A stretch of 64,000 nt of DNA from Astropecten irregularis (Eukaryota > Echinodermata > Asteroidea > Paxillosida > Astropectinidae). Below the pieces are notes generated by a model. That model did no database searches and was not told where the DNA came from. It saw only the letters and a program-made list of their open reading frames with translations. The stretch lies in NCBI GenBank assembly GCA_963971285.1, contig OZ020244.1, forward strand, positions 3,348,001 to 3,412,000. The letters are read 5' to 3'. Made by a program: the position numbers and the translations under genes. Shown in pieces: positions 38,601-53,600 of the stretch; position 1 is the stretch's first letter, and every line of letters starts with the position of its first letter.

Positions 38601-41600
38601 GTCAATTATCTTTGTTCATTTGGCAGTCATATAAAAGCCATGAAACCACTCACATACAGTTATATCCCAAGGATCATTTAAGATACGCACAACATTAACA
38701 ACGCAGCAACCTGAGAAACAGTATATGCGGGATCACTCAAAGAGGATGCAGTTTTTTAATCAATATAATCATCAAATAACCACAGGGGAAACAAGTTTTT
38801 GATGAACAGGGATTGCTTAAAAATGTGCCAAATCTTGTCTAGAACTGGAATGCACAATTTTGTCTCTGTGTGTACCTTTTTGGCAGATGAAGGGTAGTTC
38901 GTCAGAGCACGCGACGTCTTCGAGAGCGATGCTATTATTGTCAGTGCTTACAGCAAGACAAGGTGCGTTCACTGAGGAGTGACTGACATTGCCAAGAGTC
39001 CAGTACACAGATTCATTCATGGCTGAACCTAGCTGAGGAAAGTCCAACATAAAGCAAATATAAAAACCACACCATGCACAAGGTCCCAATAGAATTGAAA
39101 AATACAAGTAATAAACTGCTTCAAACTGCTCATCAGCCAAAATAATGACATGAAATTTATAGAATACTTGGAGTTAGGAGGGCCTGACGTTTCAATCTTA
39201 GCAGGATCTTTCTCAAAGGCTAAATGGTCAGTGTACTGTTAGGAGGGCCTGATGTTCAATCCTAGCAGGATCTTTCTCAAAGGCTAAATGGTCAGTGTTA
39301 GGAGGGCCTGATGTTTCAATCCTAGCAGGATCTTTCTCAAAGGCTAAATGGTCAGTGTTAGGAGGGCCTGATGTTTCAATCCGAGCAGGATCTTTCTCAA
39401 AGGCTGAATGACAAGAAGACAAGAACACGCAAAGTAAAGATACACATCAATGGATGAGAGGATCGGAACAAAAGTAGGGGGGTCAGAGTGACCAGGGAGG
39501 TTGGGGGTGGGCAAGTGTGGTCATGGAAAAAGAAAGAGGGGTCTGGGGTAAGCCAGATCAAAGGTGGACAAAAACAAAGGTGTGGAGATGCATTGGGCTG
39601 GGGGAAGGGTCCTTTGATACAGATCCAGCAAGGATTGAAACGTGTCAGGCCCTCCTAACTCTGACCATTTAGACTTTGAGAAAGATCCTCCTAGGATCCA
39701 AATGTGTCCGGCCTTTCAAACTCCAAGAATTGGATAATTATGGCTTTAGTTGTACACACTTTAAAATCACAGTTCATATTTGCTAGTTACAAGTATGCAG
39801 CATCAAATTGCTATCCGATGCTGGGATTCGAACCCACAACTCTTTTTGGAGGAGAGTACTAGGTTCAATTGCTTACCCAGGTGAAGATGCTGTTGTCTGC
39901 ATAAGGGATATGGCTGTCTGTATCTCCACATGATGAGACTGCCTCCGTCCAGTTTGCATTATAAGGAGATGTGTAGTAGCAGCTAGTGCCTCCGTTCTCA
40001 GAACGGACCAGTGTCCATCCAGGCTTCGGGGAGTGACAGATATCTTTAAAATGAAAAATATGAAATCATCCGATGAACCATCAGGGAAACTGTGTAGATT
40101 GATCTGAATCATTGAAATGTGAATGAAGAAAATTAGACTGGAGCGGAATTTGAACCTGTGACCCCCGGGATACAGTACCAGCATTCTACCATCTTAGCTA
40201 TCTAGCCTTATACGTTGATTACGTGGTTTGAATCCCGGTCTAGACAGGCTCCTCTGTTCACCATCAAAAATGGAAAGTAAGTACAATAATTTCTATTTAG
40301 TTAAGGGAAATGTTCACTGCTTTTGAAAAAACACCAAAAGAGCATCATAGATTTCCTTATATCATATTACAGGATGATGACTTGTGTGACACAGAAAATT
40401 CTCGGAATACAGATTCTCAATTTCTTACCCAGTTTGAGAGTGTCAGCTCCATAGAGTTAAATAAAAAACTAGAGTGTGCACAAAGAAAACTAGAGAAATG
40501 TCCCATTTCAAATTGTGCGTACATTCGTAACCCGGCTCGCAGCGCAGCCAGCCAAGTGAATTAATCGGGCAGGATGATTCCACACATTGCGTCTCCCACA
40601 CAGTGCACGCGGTTGAGTAACAACCGGGTAATTGGACTCTACTGCGGCTGCTCAGTCATAAAGATCACCCTACTAAAATGGCGGCTGTGAATCCATGCCG
40701 GAGTGCCGACAACACGTACGTTGAATATGAAACCCACACTCTAGTTTTTTATTTAACTCTATGGACAGATCTAACCTGGGTCAGTCCCCTATGCTGCAGT
40801 TGTTCTACAGTTGAAATGGGAAAGAAAAGTTAGTCCTCACCATTGCAGGTTTTCAGGTCAGTCTGGTTGAGGCGATAACCTTCAGGACATGAGCAGTAGT
40901 ATGACCCTGGCACATTGTGACAGTAGTGGGAACAGCCATGATTCTCTGATATACACTCATCAATATCTGGACAGATTTAATAAGGTATAAAGTAAAGTAA
41001 AGTGAAAGATTTTGTGGTAAAACCATGTGACATATATTTATCTCTTTTATGAGTATGGGATGGCTCTGAAAAGAGCCGGTTAACTCAACATTCCAGCTAG
41101 TATGCTCAGGGGAATGCGGCACCTGTGAGGTGGAGACTGGACTAGGGAGAGGTTGGAGGCTTGGAGGAAGCAGCACCTGCGAGGTGGAGACTGGACCAGG
41201 GAGAGGTTGGAGGCTTGGAGGATGCGGCACCTGTGAGGTGGAGACTGGACTAGGGAAAGGTCGGAAGCTTGGAGGATGCGGCACCTGTGAGGTGGAGACT
41301 GGACCAGGGAGAGGCTGGAATCTAGGAGGATGCAGCACCTGTGAGGTGGAGACTGGACCAGGGAGAGGTTGGAGGCTTGGAGGATGCGGCACCTGTGAGG
41401 TGGAGACTGGACCAGGGAGAGGTTGGAGGCTTGGAGGATGCGGCACCTGTGAGGTGGAGACTGGACCAGGGAGAGGCTGGAATCTAGGAGGATGCAGCAC
41501 CTGCGAGGTGGAGACTGGACTAGGGAGAGGCTGGAATCTAGGAGGATTCAGCACCTGCGAGGTGGAGACTGGACCAGGGAGAGGCTGGAATCTAGGAGGA

Positions 41601-44600
41601 TGCAGCACCTGCGAGGTGGAGACTGGACTAGGGAGAGGTTGGAGGCTTGGAGGATGCAGCACCTGCGAGGTGGAGACTGGACCAGGGAGTGGCTGGAGGC
41701 TAGGAGGATGCAGCACCTGTGAGGTGGAGACTGGACAAGGAGAGGCTGGAGGCTTGGAGGATGCGGCACCTGCGAGGTGGGGACTGGACTAAGGAGAGGT
41801 TGGAGGCTTTGAGGATGCAGCACATGCGAGGTGGAGACTAGACTAGGGAGTCGAGGCTATAGGCTCTGAGGATTGGCGGTTGCGGATAGGGTCGTGTAGT
41901 CATAGGCCTATGAGGATGACGTTGAAGTTTTGGTAACGTTTCAGGAAAGTTTAGTTGTTTATAAGCTTGGAACGGCACATGGAGGCTTGTTCAAATTTCC
42001 TAACTTGATTAGTGACTAGTGTACAGATTTAGACGATGACAAAATCAGAACTTTTCAAATCACAATCAACCCCACGTCAACCCAGAGATCTGTCTAGAGT
42101 GAAAGCCCTTATGTCTTACCAATCTGGCAGATCTGAGTCTTCCTGATGTAGTCAGTGGCACACTCCTCCTCCTTCCAATAAAACAGATCCTCAGAATCCA
42201 TGGTGATGCAGTAATCCAAGGAGTGGTTATAGACACTCAGTGGCCATCGGATGTTGCTGTATGTCCTAGGTGTGCCATCCACCCATTGGTAGGCATGACG
42301 GTCAAGTGAATAACGTAGGCTGAGGCCAATCAGGTATCTGAATAAAACAACACAAGTTTAACTTTTCAAAGACTCACCAAAAGATTTGGTCATATTTGGC
42401 AAGTGAAACCCATGAACAAACTGATCGTGCTTTAAGGCATCAATCACAATAGGCTTATCAGACATGTAGCTAGTGCTGGGCAAAATCGGGTAATTTCATA
42501 TCTGGTTACTGATTGCAAAAAAAAAATCAGGTTAACAATTAACCTATTTAATCACGTGCGACGTGTGCGTAAGATGTAAATACATCTTCTTCAATGTGAT
42601 CGTCACTTTCAGAATGCTTTTTATGATGTTATTATTTAGATCAAGCATTTAGACCAAGTACATACAATGTTTCTCTTAGATCAAGTATGTGAAAAGTGTG
42701 TTTCTACTTGGCAAAATGGACAAAATAACTGACTAAAATTCTACAGTTTACACTTTTTGGGTTGCATGAGCATGAGCCAAAGGTTCGTCCTTTTTTTTCC
42801 TTTCAGTTTTGGTTAACGGTTTGCGGAAATTTGTAACTGGATAATTCAATCCGGGTCGGTTAACCCATAACCAGATAAAAATCGGAGCACTACATGTAAC
42901 TGCATTTAAGCATAAGAAGGCATTAAAGACAAAGTAGAGGTATATGCTAACTTGTGCTGGTTCTCTATCAGCAGCTTGTTCCTCTCCTCCCACAGCTGCG
43001 TCTGTAAGCTGGCAGAGTTGACGATCATGGAGTGACTTCCTTCACTGAATATCTCATGACAGGCCGTGGGGCTCTGGTTGGTGATGGACCCCACGCAGTA
43101 GCCACTGAGCTCCAGGTTACCACAAACTCTTCCTCTACCTGAAAGGGTGGTAGAAGCAGATTGATGATGAAGATGCATTGCAATCACAGTGTTTTGACAA
43201 TGATACAGTCATCAAGTTACCAGGGTACAGGTTTGGTCAACTCGGTCCAAGCCAACTAGATCCTCTGGGATCTTGGGCTTCTCAGATCTCTGACCAAGAA
43301 CTACCAACTTCAAAAGCCCTACTGTGTCCTGAATCGAATTTATAGAAAACATGACTGACATGTTGCAAGAGTCTACATTGATCACAGACTAAATCCAGAA
43401 GCCAGGCTTGACTGGTCTTCATCAGATTTATTAAGGTGACGTTCAGGGCTGGCAGTAAGGGGAGGATTACAGGCTTGCAGGACTAGTCCCAAAAGGGCCA
43501 GGCCTGATGAATGATGCAGGTCTGAGGGCCCAGGCATAAAGGCCAGCCTAATGGACTAAGCTTGAAGGCACAGGCCTGAAAGCCCAGGCCTGAATGCCCT
43601 GGCCTGAAGGATGGAGGTCTGAGGGCCCAGGTATAAACGAAAGCCTTAAGGACCAAGCTTGAAGGCACAGGCCTGAAGGACCAAGTCTGAGGGCCCAGGC
43701 CTGAAGGCCAGCCTGAAGGCACTGTAAGCCTGAATGCCCAGGCACAAGCCTGAAGGCCCAGGCCAGAGGGCCTAGGCCTGAAGGACCAGGCCTGAAGGCA
43801 CAGGCCTGGCGCACTAGGCCCGGCAAGGCTTTTCGGGGGCTGGGCCAAATTACTAGTATTAAAGATTCTCTTCCTAAAACTAAAGAAAGCAAACAATCAC
43901 TACTGAGGCGGCATCTACATGTAGCATCATAAATGACAAGGGAAAGAATCAATTACCTTCCAGTGGGCATCCGAGGAACTCAACACGCAAACATGCCGTG
44001 ATGTTGTGCCAGGAATGAGGGATAATCCTGACACGGCTGGTGATGAAGGGTCGGTCCAGGTCATTCCGAACTTCAGACGTCTGATCGCTGTTCCCAACAA
44101 ATATCTAAGAGAAAGAGACAAAAAGGAGAATGCACTGTATAAAGAAATATTCAATGTCAAGATGTTGGAGTTGCAAAACTCTGTGTACAATGTAAACTTA
44201 ATACAAGTAATAAGCTGCTGCCAACTGCTCATCAACCAAAATAAAGACCTGAAATTGATCAAATGCTTGGAGTTAGAAAGCCCTGACATTTCGGTCTTAG
44301 CAGGATCGTTCTCTCTTTGAGAAAGATCCTGCTACATGTATGATTGAAAGTCAGTCCCTCCTAACTCTGACCATTTATTCTTTAAGAAAGATCCTTCTAG
44401 GATTGAAACGTCAGACCCTCCTTTACTCTGATCATTCAGCCTTAAAGAAAGATCCTGCTAGGATTGAAACACCAGGCCCTCCTTTACTCTGACCATTTAG
44501 CCTTTGAGCAAGATCCTGCTAGGATTGAAACGTCAGACCCTGATAACTCAAGTGCTTGACACTGGTGTCGATTTCTTTTCATGATTGGGGGGATGATTGG

Positions 44601-47600
44601 TGATTTTGTGTCCTAGAGCATTTAAAAAAAACATATTCAGAAGAATTTAACATTATGTGTAGTATAAATTCACTGCGAAGACACATAAAACAACAAGGAT
44701 CATGTAATATTTCTATACAATAAACTTGAATGACATTCAACCTCAAAATATTGGGGGGGGGGGATGATAATACATGCCATCCCCCCCACCTCAAATATTG
44801 GGGGGGGGTATATCCCCCCATCCCCCCCAGGATCGACACCCATGGTGCTTGACATTTTTCAAAGGCTATATATCTTTCCCTGTGGAGGCTGGTGTATTTT
44901 AAAAAGCAGCTGAACCACCTGACATATTAAAATCCAAGGAGGGTTTATATACACAGGCCAACTGGCTGTCAATTAGAAACTGAAATCTGAAACTACCGGT
45001 ATGGTTAAGAAATGAAGGAGAGAATTACTTTAAACAAGCCAGACTTGTTACAGGATAGTTTAGGAATGCTGCAATTCCAATCACAGATGCTCCAACCCTT
45101 GATCATCCTCTAGTCATAAATCTTGTCTACTCCTCAACTGACAAACACTCACTTTCTTACACTGCATTTATTTACACTAGATCCCAATTAAATCAGGACT
45201 TTCCCTGGTAAACGGAGTGTGGATGCTTGCCAGGACTTGTTCCATTGCCCCACCAAACATGTTGGGTTCGGGGATAATTTTGCGGTCAGAGAGCAACAGC
45301 CAGAGCCCACCGAGTTTGGCTTATTGCTGACAGTTTTTATCGCAAATGCTCGGTGTCCAAAAGCAAAGCTGAAACCACTTCAGCCGTGAATTGTCCCCAT
45401 CTTTGGTTTTTGCCAAAGAAATGCAGATTCATGGGCAAAAACATCAAGAAATATAGCAACAGTCATCTGTGAAAATTTCAGTCCCATTAGGTGCCCTCTT
45501 TTTGAGAAAACAGTGAAAAACGCTTACAGTATCTGTTTACAGGAGTTTTGATGTCCCTGAGATCAAAACTGTTTTTGGTCTACGGTTTAATTCTTTTCTG
45601 TATAAAAAAAACAACATTACAGGCAGGAAAATTGTTATAACGGTACGTTTCTACCATCACTATCTTTATACCCTGTAAATAATAGGTAAATCTGTGAAGA
45701 TTTCTGTTTTGGTATGCTACCAAAATATGATAGTACCGTTAATACACTTGTACAAACAGTTGCCTCCATACTGCGTTTCATAATTAGTAGGTAATAGGGC
45801 TCCGCGCTCATGATGTCACATTCACATATTTGGACAAACAAGTCGCACGTTGCCAATTAACTTACACGTAAACGTTGTGCAATTTGTCCAAACATCCGGG
45901 TAACTGTTGATTTATTAAAGGGCGTATTCTATAAATAGCTTGAGCGCGGAGCCCTATTAATTAAGAAACTACAGGTAGCAGTACCAATTAGAGAGAAAAT
46001 GGATTATATTTGCAAGGAAATTAACTACGTTCACAGGAATAATTGCTGCTGAAGACAGGTTGCAAACCTAAGTGCCAGGTCTGTAATAAATGCAGAGTCT
46101 GACTATGCTTGGGCATGGTTGGATTCTAGCAAGGTTCTGAACCAAGAAGATCACAAGACCTCTTTTAAGGTAATATCATACTTTGGTTTTTGTCAAAGAA
46201 ATACAGATTCATGGGCAAAAATATCAAGGAAGATACAGTAAAAGTACATGTAATCTGTGAAAATTTCAGTCCCATACGGTGCCAACTTTTTGAGAAAACA
46301 GTGAAAAATTTCCACGGTATTTCTTAAGTCTTTTCACTTTTATTTTTGATCTTTCAAAAGATCAAAAAGATTTCCGGTCGTTGTTTGACTAATTTCTGGA
46401 TAAATACACCATTTCAGGCGGAAATATTTTAACGGTGTGTTTCTACCAGCATCATCTTCATAACCTGAAAGTTATATGTAAATCTGTGAACATTTCTGTT
46501 TTGATCTCTAACCAAAGTATGATACAACCTTTAATGATGAAAAATCAATCTCTTTGAAATCGAATGCGACAAAAAGAAAAATTTTGAAGGGAAACTATCT
46601 GTGGCCTCAAGACCTTTTTGTCACGAGCAATCCAGGTTGACTGAGAAATTTTGATCGCGAAAATTCAACAGCAAATTATAAATTCTGCACCTCATATAGA
46701 AGAAATAGTGAACAAAATTGTTCTTGACACTTGTCATGCATGCTTAGAGTTAGGAGGGCCTGACATTTCAATACTAATGAGATTAGCCTAGAGAAAGATC
46801 CTGCGAAGATTGAAACATGAGGCCCTCCTAACTCTGACCATTTAGCTTTTGAGAAAGATCCTGGTAAGATCGAAACGTCAGACCCTCCTTACTCTGACCA
46901 TTTAGTCTTGAAGAAAGATCGTGCTAGGATTGAAACGTCAGGCCCTCCTCACTCTGACCATCTAGCCTATGAGTAAGATCCTGTAAGGATTGAAATGTCA
47001 GGCCCTCCTAACTCTGACCATTAAGCCTTTGAAAAAGATCCTGCTAGGATCGAAACACCAGGCCCTCCTAACTCTGACCATTAAGCCTTTGAAAAAGATC
47101 CTGTTAGGATTGAAACATCAGGCCCTCCTAACTTTTACCATTTAGCCTTTGAGAAAGATCCTGCTAGGATCGAACTGTCAGGCCCTCCTAACTCTGATCA
47201 TTAGGAAGATCCTGTTAAATGATCAAAATGTCAGGCCTTCCTTATTCAAGCCGTCTCAACCATACCCAAGGACAAGTTGTTTTGATTGTCCGAGTACAAC
47301 TGATTACTACCTTCAATATCTTCAAATCTCATTTTAATAATGTTTATGTAAAAAAAAAACCTTGAACACAAAATTGTTAAAACAATCATAGTTTTTGTAA
47401 TACATAAAACAGTCAGTACCACATAAATCAACTTAAAGTCAAGTAGAACAAAAATAAGACTAGACCTAAAAACCCACAATTTGTAACTTAATTTTTGTCG
47501 CTCTAGTGGATAAAAGCAAACACGGAATAGGGTTAAGTTGTTTTATCAAACCACTGGGTTATTTATTAAGGTTTGACAGGCAAGCAAAGTGTAACCTTTT

Positions 47601-50600
47601 AATAACAAACATTGTTATGGCCTTGTTTACATGTATGTCTGTGTCTGAAAATGATTTCTGCTGGTAGCACCATTGACAAGAAAGTATATAGAGAAGGACA
47701 AACACAACACAAATATGATATGCTAAATGATATATGCCTCGTCAATTTTAATTCTTCATGGAAAACAATTGACATTATGCTCTACACTACTGTCCGCTGC
47801 TGATGTAAATTTAATATTAAAGGTATAATACATGATTGGTTAATGTCACAGAACAGCGCTCACACTTTGTCTGATCAATCATGTACATGAAACGATAAAC
47901 CTGTGAAAATTTGAGCTCAATCGGACATCTGAGTCAAGAGAGAATAGCGAAACACCAACTCAGTTTTTCTTATAAAACATAAAGAATGGTTTTGATCTTA
48001 CCCCGAGATCAAAACTGTTTGCAGTCTTTGTTTGACTAATTTCTGGATAAATACACCATTTCAGGGGGAGATATTTTAACGGTATGTTTCTACCAGCACC
48101 ATCTTCATATCCTGAAATTTCATACGTAAATCTGTGAAAATTTCTGTTTGAGTATGTTACCAATCCTGTACTGTACCTTTATGGAGTATTAGTTCATTGT
48201 CCTCTGTAAGCCATATTACATGCTGGTATATTATATGTTCGTTCATCTTCTCATCAATGAGATATGCTGCTTTTATGATGAAGTGGATTATTTATGTACT
48301 ACATGTAAGGGTATGTAGATCCGACGTTTATTATGATGAACTGAGTCAGGTTTTTTATCTCCTTATATAAAAGGCAGTTGGATGATATCAATAAACTAAT
48401 AAATAAATAAATACATTGTATGTTCCATATCTTCTACTCTTTCGGTCGAAATTTATGTGTGTAACAATTCATCACTATCTATTTTTCAGCTAAAGTCTGT
48501 CCCGTGGTTGCCCATTTTGTCATTTTCTCCTGTCACTTTTTATAGATTCTGTCATCAGTCCCAGACACTTTTTAGCCATTTTGTCATGTGTCAATCACTT
48601 TTTATAACATTTGCTGGCATTGCGCTAAATTTTTTTCCTAGCTAGTCCATTGGGCCAGGTTACCTCAGATTTTACTAGCCTGTTTAAATTTCTACTAGCC
48701 CGCATATATGTTGATCCATACATTTGCATGAAGGTTCTATTGATTTTTTACAAGCCCACCAGACAACCACGGAAGTGAGTCTAGCTAGCCCAGAGTGGTT
48801 TTTGCTAGACATTGTATGCCGGGCTAGTACTATTCCAAGCTGTGCGTTTGTCATGTTTGTCACCTGTCCTTGTCTTATTTTTCATTATTCCCCTTCTTGT
48901 CAATTGTACACATCTTATCTGTACAGATCTTGTCACATATCACTGTCCAGTGGTTTTTTATTTCATCTAGGGCCTGTTTGTTTCTCGCAAAGGATCTTGA
49001 ATCCTTCGGATCCGGATCCCATTTTAGTGTACCCTGCATAGGAGGTGGATCCGAAAAATGGGATCCGGATCCGCAGGATTCGTCCGAAACAAACAGGCCC
49101 CTAGACATCGGTCTTTCATGTTCTTGTCCATTATGTCAAGTGTCCTGGCCACGTTTGTCACATTACAGTGGAACGTCACTATAACGAACACGCCGGGATG
49201 CACAGATATTGTCCGTTAGTAGTCATTCGTTAAAAGTGAATTAAAAAAGTATATTCTGTATGTACTGTACACAAAAAGTGGGAACCAAGGATGATGTTTG
49301 GTATAGCCAAATGTTCGGTATAGTGGTGTTTGTTATATCAGTGTTCCACTGTATTTTTAAGTAGGATTTGAGGTTTTGCATGGTGGAGAGACTAGAACTA
49401 AGTAATGCTTGCAGAGACACCATGTATAACACTCTTCTTGGAAGGTGTGTGGTCCTGAGAAGGACCGATGAGAGTAAATATATATCTTGAAAGATTTGAG
49501 GCTTTCCATGGTGACAATTGGTATGTGGATTGGTTTGCAGAAACACTATGTAAGAATCGTTTGTATTTTCACACTTCTATTTCGTTCGCACTTTTCGTAA
49601 GGTCTCAATGTTTCGACTAGCCTGCTCTAGCCTGCTCTAGTGCTCATCAGGAGACCAAGATCGAAAGTACGAACGAATCTTACATGGTGTTTCCGTAAAC
49701 CGATCCACATACCAATATATATCTTGATGTTTATGGCAACAGGTTGTAGAATTAGCTTTAATTAAGTTTTAGATGTTCTGCTTAAAGACAGATGAGTAGA
49801 CTTACCATGTCGCTTCCATGCAGGTCCTTGTAGGTGCGGTATTCACCCTCCTTGTGTTGGCTTAGCCATTGTATCTTATACTCCTTCACCCAGTAATATC
49901 TCCAGGTGCTGCCACAACCCTGGGTGATGATTCCAGTGACGGTATGCAGGTCTAGGAGGTCAGCCTGTAGCCACTCTTCCAGGCCAAGCTCATGTCGTGG
50001 ACCCCAGCACGCGCCGTGGTGGCCGGTGTATGGTCTGTCAGACTCAATGTGGAGGCGTCCTCTGATGGGAGGCATGGATTTAAAGTGGGAGGAAGAGGAC
50101 AGCTGGTCGTCGCTGATTGCTCCTGATTCCATGCCTAGACGCTGGGCACAAACTGTGAGAAAGCCAAAGGCAACCGTGAGTCAGATGAGACCTAGGGAAG
50201 CGACTCAATGTCTTCGGTACTGGGTCTCTGAGGAGGATCCTTGGGTACCACTAGTCGGACCATCCAATGAGAGGTTACTCAGGGAGAGTCAGATTAGATC
50301 TATTACCTGCATGATACGTGAGCACCAGATGCGACTGTACGGTCATGTGGTTAGATTCCCTGGGAGTAATCCTGCCAGGCGGATTCTCCTCTATGAGAGA
50401 ACCTACTGGTAGGACTCGCACGGTAGAGTGTCCGCATGACACATGGTTGCGATAGGTGGATTTTTATTTTGCTGAGATGGGGATTGGTCACATGGCTGCC
50501 TGGGGGATGGCCATCAGAATTGAAGGGTACCGCTCAAGGGTAGATGCGGCAACTCACTGTCACGGCACATGCATCCCCATCTCAGCAAAATAACGATCCA

Positions 50601-53600
50601 CCTGACACAACCATGTGTCATACATACGCCCAACCATAGAGCTACTTGAAAACAATAAGACCCAGCTACTGTCCATGATCAATGTGGACTCAATCTGTCA
50701 ATCAGGTTTATGCCAGCTATGATCCAGGACACAGCAGGGGCTTGAAGTTGATGGTTCAAGGCTGGGGATTGTAGAAGCCCAAGACCCCAGACAAAGCCCA
50801 GGCCTGGCATGGGTGTTCAGTGACTGGGCCCAACCAGCATTAAAGTTTCTCTCCCTAACATTGATGATTAAAGGCTGACTAGAGGGCGTTTACAGGACCG
50901 AGGGCCCAGGCCTGTTCAGGCCTTCCAGTGGCTGGGCAAAAACAGTATCAAATTTTCTTTCCCTTTAATTGGAAGAATATTGGTGGACATACCTCGATGC
51001 AGACATCCAACTAGTTCCATGCGTAGACCGATGCCAGCAGGATGCCACGTGACTGGCTCCAGTCTGACAGAGCTTGTGGTGATCGGTGGCAGGAGGTTGT
51101 TGCGCACGATGGTTTCCTGATCTGAATTTGCTACAAAATGCTGCAATTAGGAAATGGAAGATAGTTGAGTCACTAAATCAGCTGCAAGGACAAGCATGGT
51201 TCTAGCAAACAATGAGACTGAATAATCTCTACGACACGTGCTTCAGAGCATGTATCTTTGCAAGTTTAGCTTCTTGTATTAATACCACATAAATTTTAGT
51301 TTGACTCAGGTTGAATGCATACTTGCATAGTTGATGTATTAATGATCCCTTTGAAAAAGTTTCTGTTAGCATCGAAATGTCAGGCCCTCCTAACTGTAGG
51401 CATCATTTAACCTATGATGATAGGGAAATTTCCTGATGGAATCATGATAATTACTGAATGAAATAATGACTCCAGACACAGGTTTGATAAACAATCACAA
51501 CATTTTTAAAAGAAATATCTGTTCGTCCAGAGCTTGCATGTAGTTTTCATGTACATACATCTACACATGTGCACGTTGCAGAGCTCCAACCGTGTTTTCG
51601 CACACTATAGAGTTCACACTTAAATTTTGGTAGGCCTGTAGTACTTACGAGTGGAAAATATCAAAACAAATTTATTATCTTTTATGAATTTTTGTCTCAA
51701 TTTTGAGCTGGTTGGCGTCCTTTCATTTTCATGTGATTGTCAGTCGGTCAGAGCCACTGCTTCATAGTGCCTCAGAAGCTTTTCTAGCTTGGCGATGATC
51801 GTAACCTACACTTAGCGAGACCACCAGTGGTCTGTACCCATGTATACAGCACATACCCCCCAACTTTTGAATGTTGACAAGGCGAAAAAGTGTGCGTATA
51901 TGCGGACATTTGCGTTATATCAGGTTATGGTTGAAAAAGTTTTCAGCAGTTTATATTGTTTTTAATACCCTTACCTTTACTAGACCATTCTCATCCAGGT
52001 ACGGCATTAGTCCACTACCATCACCACTACCATAGAGCATCCTAAATGATGTTATCCACAACTCCCTGTGCCCGCTGCCTTGGGTCAGCACGGCGTGGAT
52101 GTCGTGTTGATGCTTCAGATCCACCGATATCCACTGATGGGAGTTGCTGGTGCGGGGTACCCAGCCCGTGCTGGGCTGCTGGCCCAGTGGATTCAGCCGG
52201 GCTGTCTTGGCAAGGCTGTCTTCCTTGTCGCTGACTGTAGAGGTGATCTGGGAGTCCAGCACCCTTCCATCCGACATCCCTAGGACCGTGTCACAATCTA
52301 TTGCCAACAAAAAACTTCTCTTTATGCCATTTGCCAAGATCTGTAAATTCTTCAACAGACCATACTTACAAATTAAATAAGACTTGAAGCTATGCATGGA
52401 GGAAATACTAAAAGAAAGAAGGTAGGTTTGCGGTGACACCATGTAATCTCTTCTGTGAGAGTGTGTGGTTCTGAGAAGAACCGTTGGTATTATCTCGATG
52501 TTCCGAACAGTGTGCTATGTCACTCTCCTGAGGATTAACCAACGAACGGTTCTTCTCAGAACCACACACTCTCACAGAAGAGATTACATGGTGTCACCGC
52601 AAACCTACCTTCTTTCTTTTACATAAGAATTCCAAACAATGACATGAATCGGTTTTGGTCAATTGATTGATCAAATCTGTTTATGAATTCTCGCTTATAA
52701 TTTATAAACTTATCATCATCTTATCATCAATTTTAAAACCGATCATCAAATAACCACAAGGGAGACGGAATGGATTTTAAGTCAATGAAAAGTGAACAAA
52801 GAAAAATTTAAGCGGGATTCAAACCTACGGAATACTGTACCAGCGCTCTTACCAACTGAGCTATTCAGCCCTATGTTGGTGGTGTCCCTAATAGTAAATT
52901 ATCTCTGTTTGACAATCAGAAGCCACGAAACCACTCACATACTGCTATATCCCAAGGATCATTTAAGATACGCACAGCATTAGCAATGCTGCAACCTGAG
53001 AAACAGTACATGTGAGGATTGCTAAAAGAGGATGCACTTTATAATAATCAATATATTCTTCAAAACACCCACATTTTAAAATGCTTAGCAAATTTCTAAA
53101 CAGATTTTTCCTCTGGGTTAAACATTTAAACGTGCAATTAATTGTAAGTGTCCCTACGCTATACTACTGTAGCTACCAAAACAATGATAAATGGTGATTT
53201 TAAAGCAAAAATGATTTATCACAGATCACTGAACAATTCCACAGCTAAACCTGATATTAGTAACGGGGATTCTCAGATTTGAAATAACTGAACTTACGAA
53301 CCATTGTCTAGGCAACCAATCAGGTCCATGCGCAGGTGTAGGGCACGGTTCCAGAGCGTTGGTTTGACTCGAATGCACTTGGCCCGAACCGGAGTAACAA
53401 AGATTATGGGGCGACGGCAGTCTGCTTCCCCATTGGCACGGAAAACCTGTACAATTAAAATGGTGCCTAAATTGATGATTTTTGACACACTATTGCAAAC
53501 AATGACAGTTTTCCTATGTACATTAATGCCACAGGTCTAGTGAAAAAGTTCAGGTCTATTAAAATGCTTCAGTTACTAGACCTGCTGTCTAGTGCTTTTT

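Larger units (their letters stand above)
44105..49805. other. 5.7-kb intron inside discoidin domain 3
   Basis: No exon with paired splice sites and correct phase was seen. It contains a 60-bp-array element at 44205-44560 and again at 46735-47245, a poly-G hairpin at 44566-44842, three related long MITEs (45400-45740, 46168-46534, 47930-48180) and small TIR elements at 48970-49351 and 49518-49716. Confidence 0.6.

Noticed and set aside
40853..41823. Pro/Ser/Gln-rich and Gly-rich open frames on both strands
   Set aside because: Artefact of the 54-bp minisatellite. Only 40841-40966 of the minus frame region is a real exon (EGF), in a different frame.
44265..44560. CRISPR-like regular repeats
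   Set aside because: Units are adjacent, nearly identical through their length and part of a dispersed eukaryotic element; there are no unique spacers.
49906..50412. 168-residue plus-strand open frame
   Set aside because: Its first half is the antisense of discoidin exon 6 and only the end (50195-50425) matches a retrotransposon remnant; not a gene.
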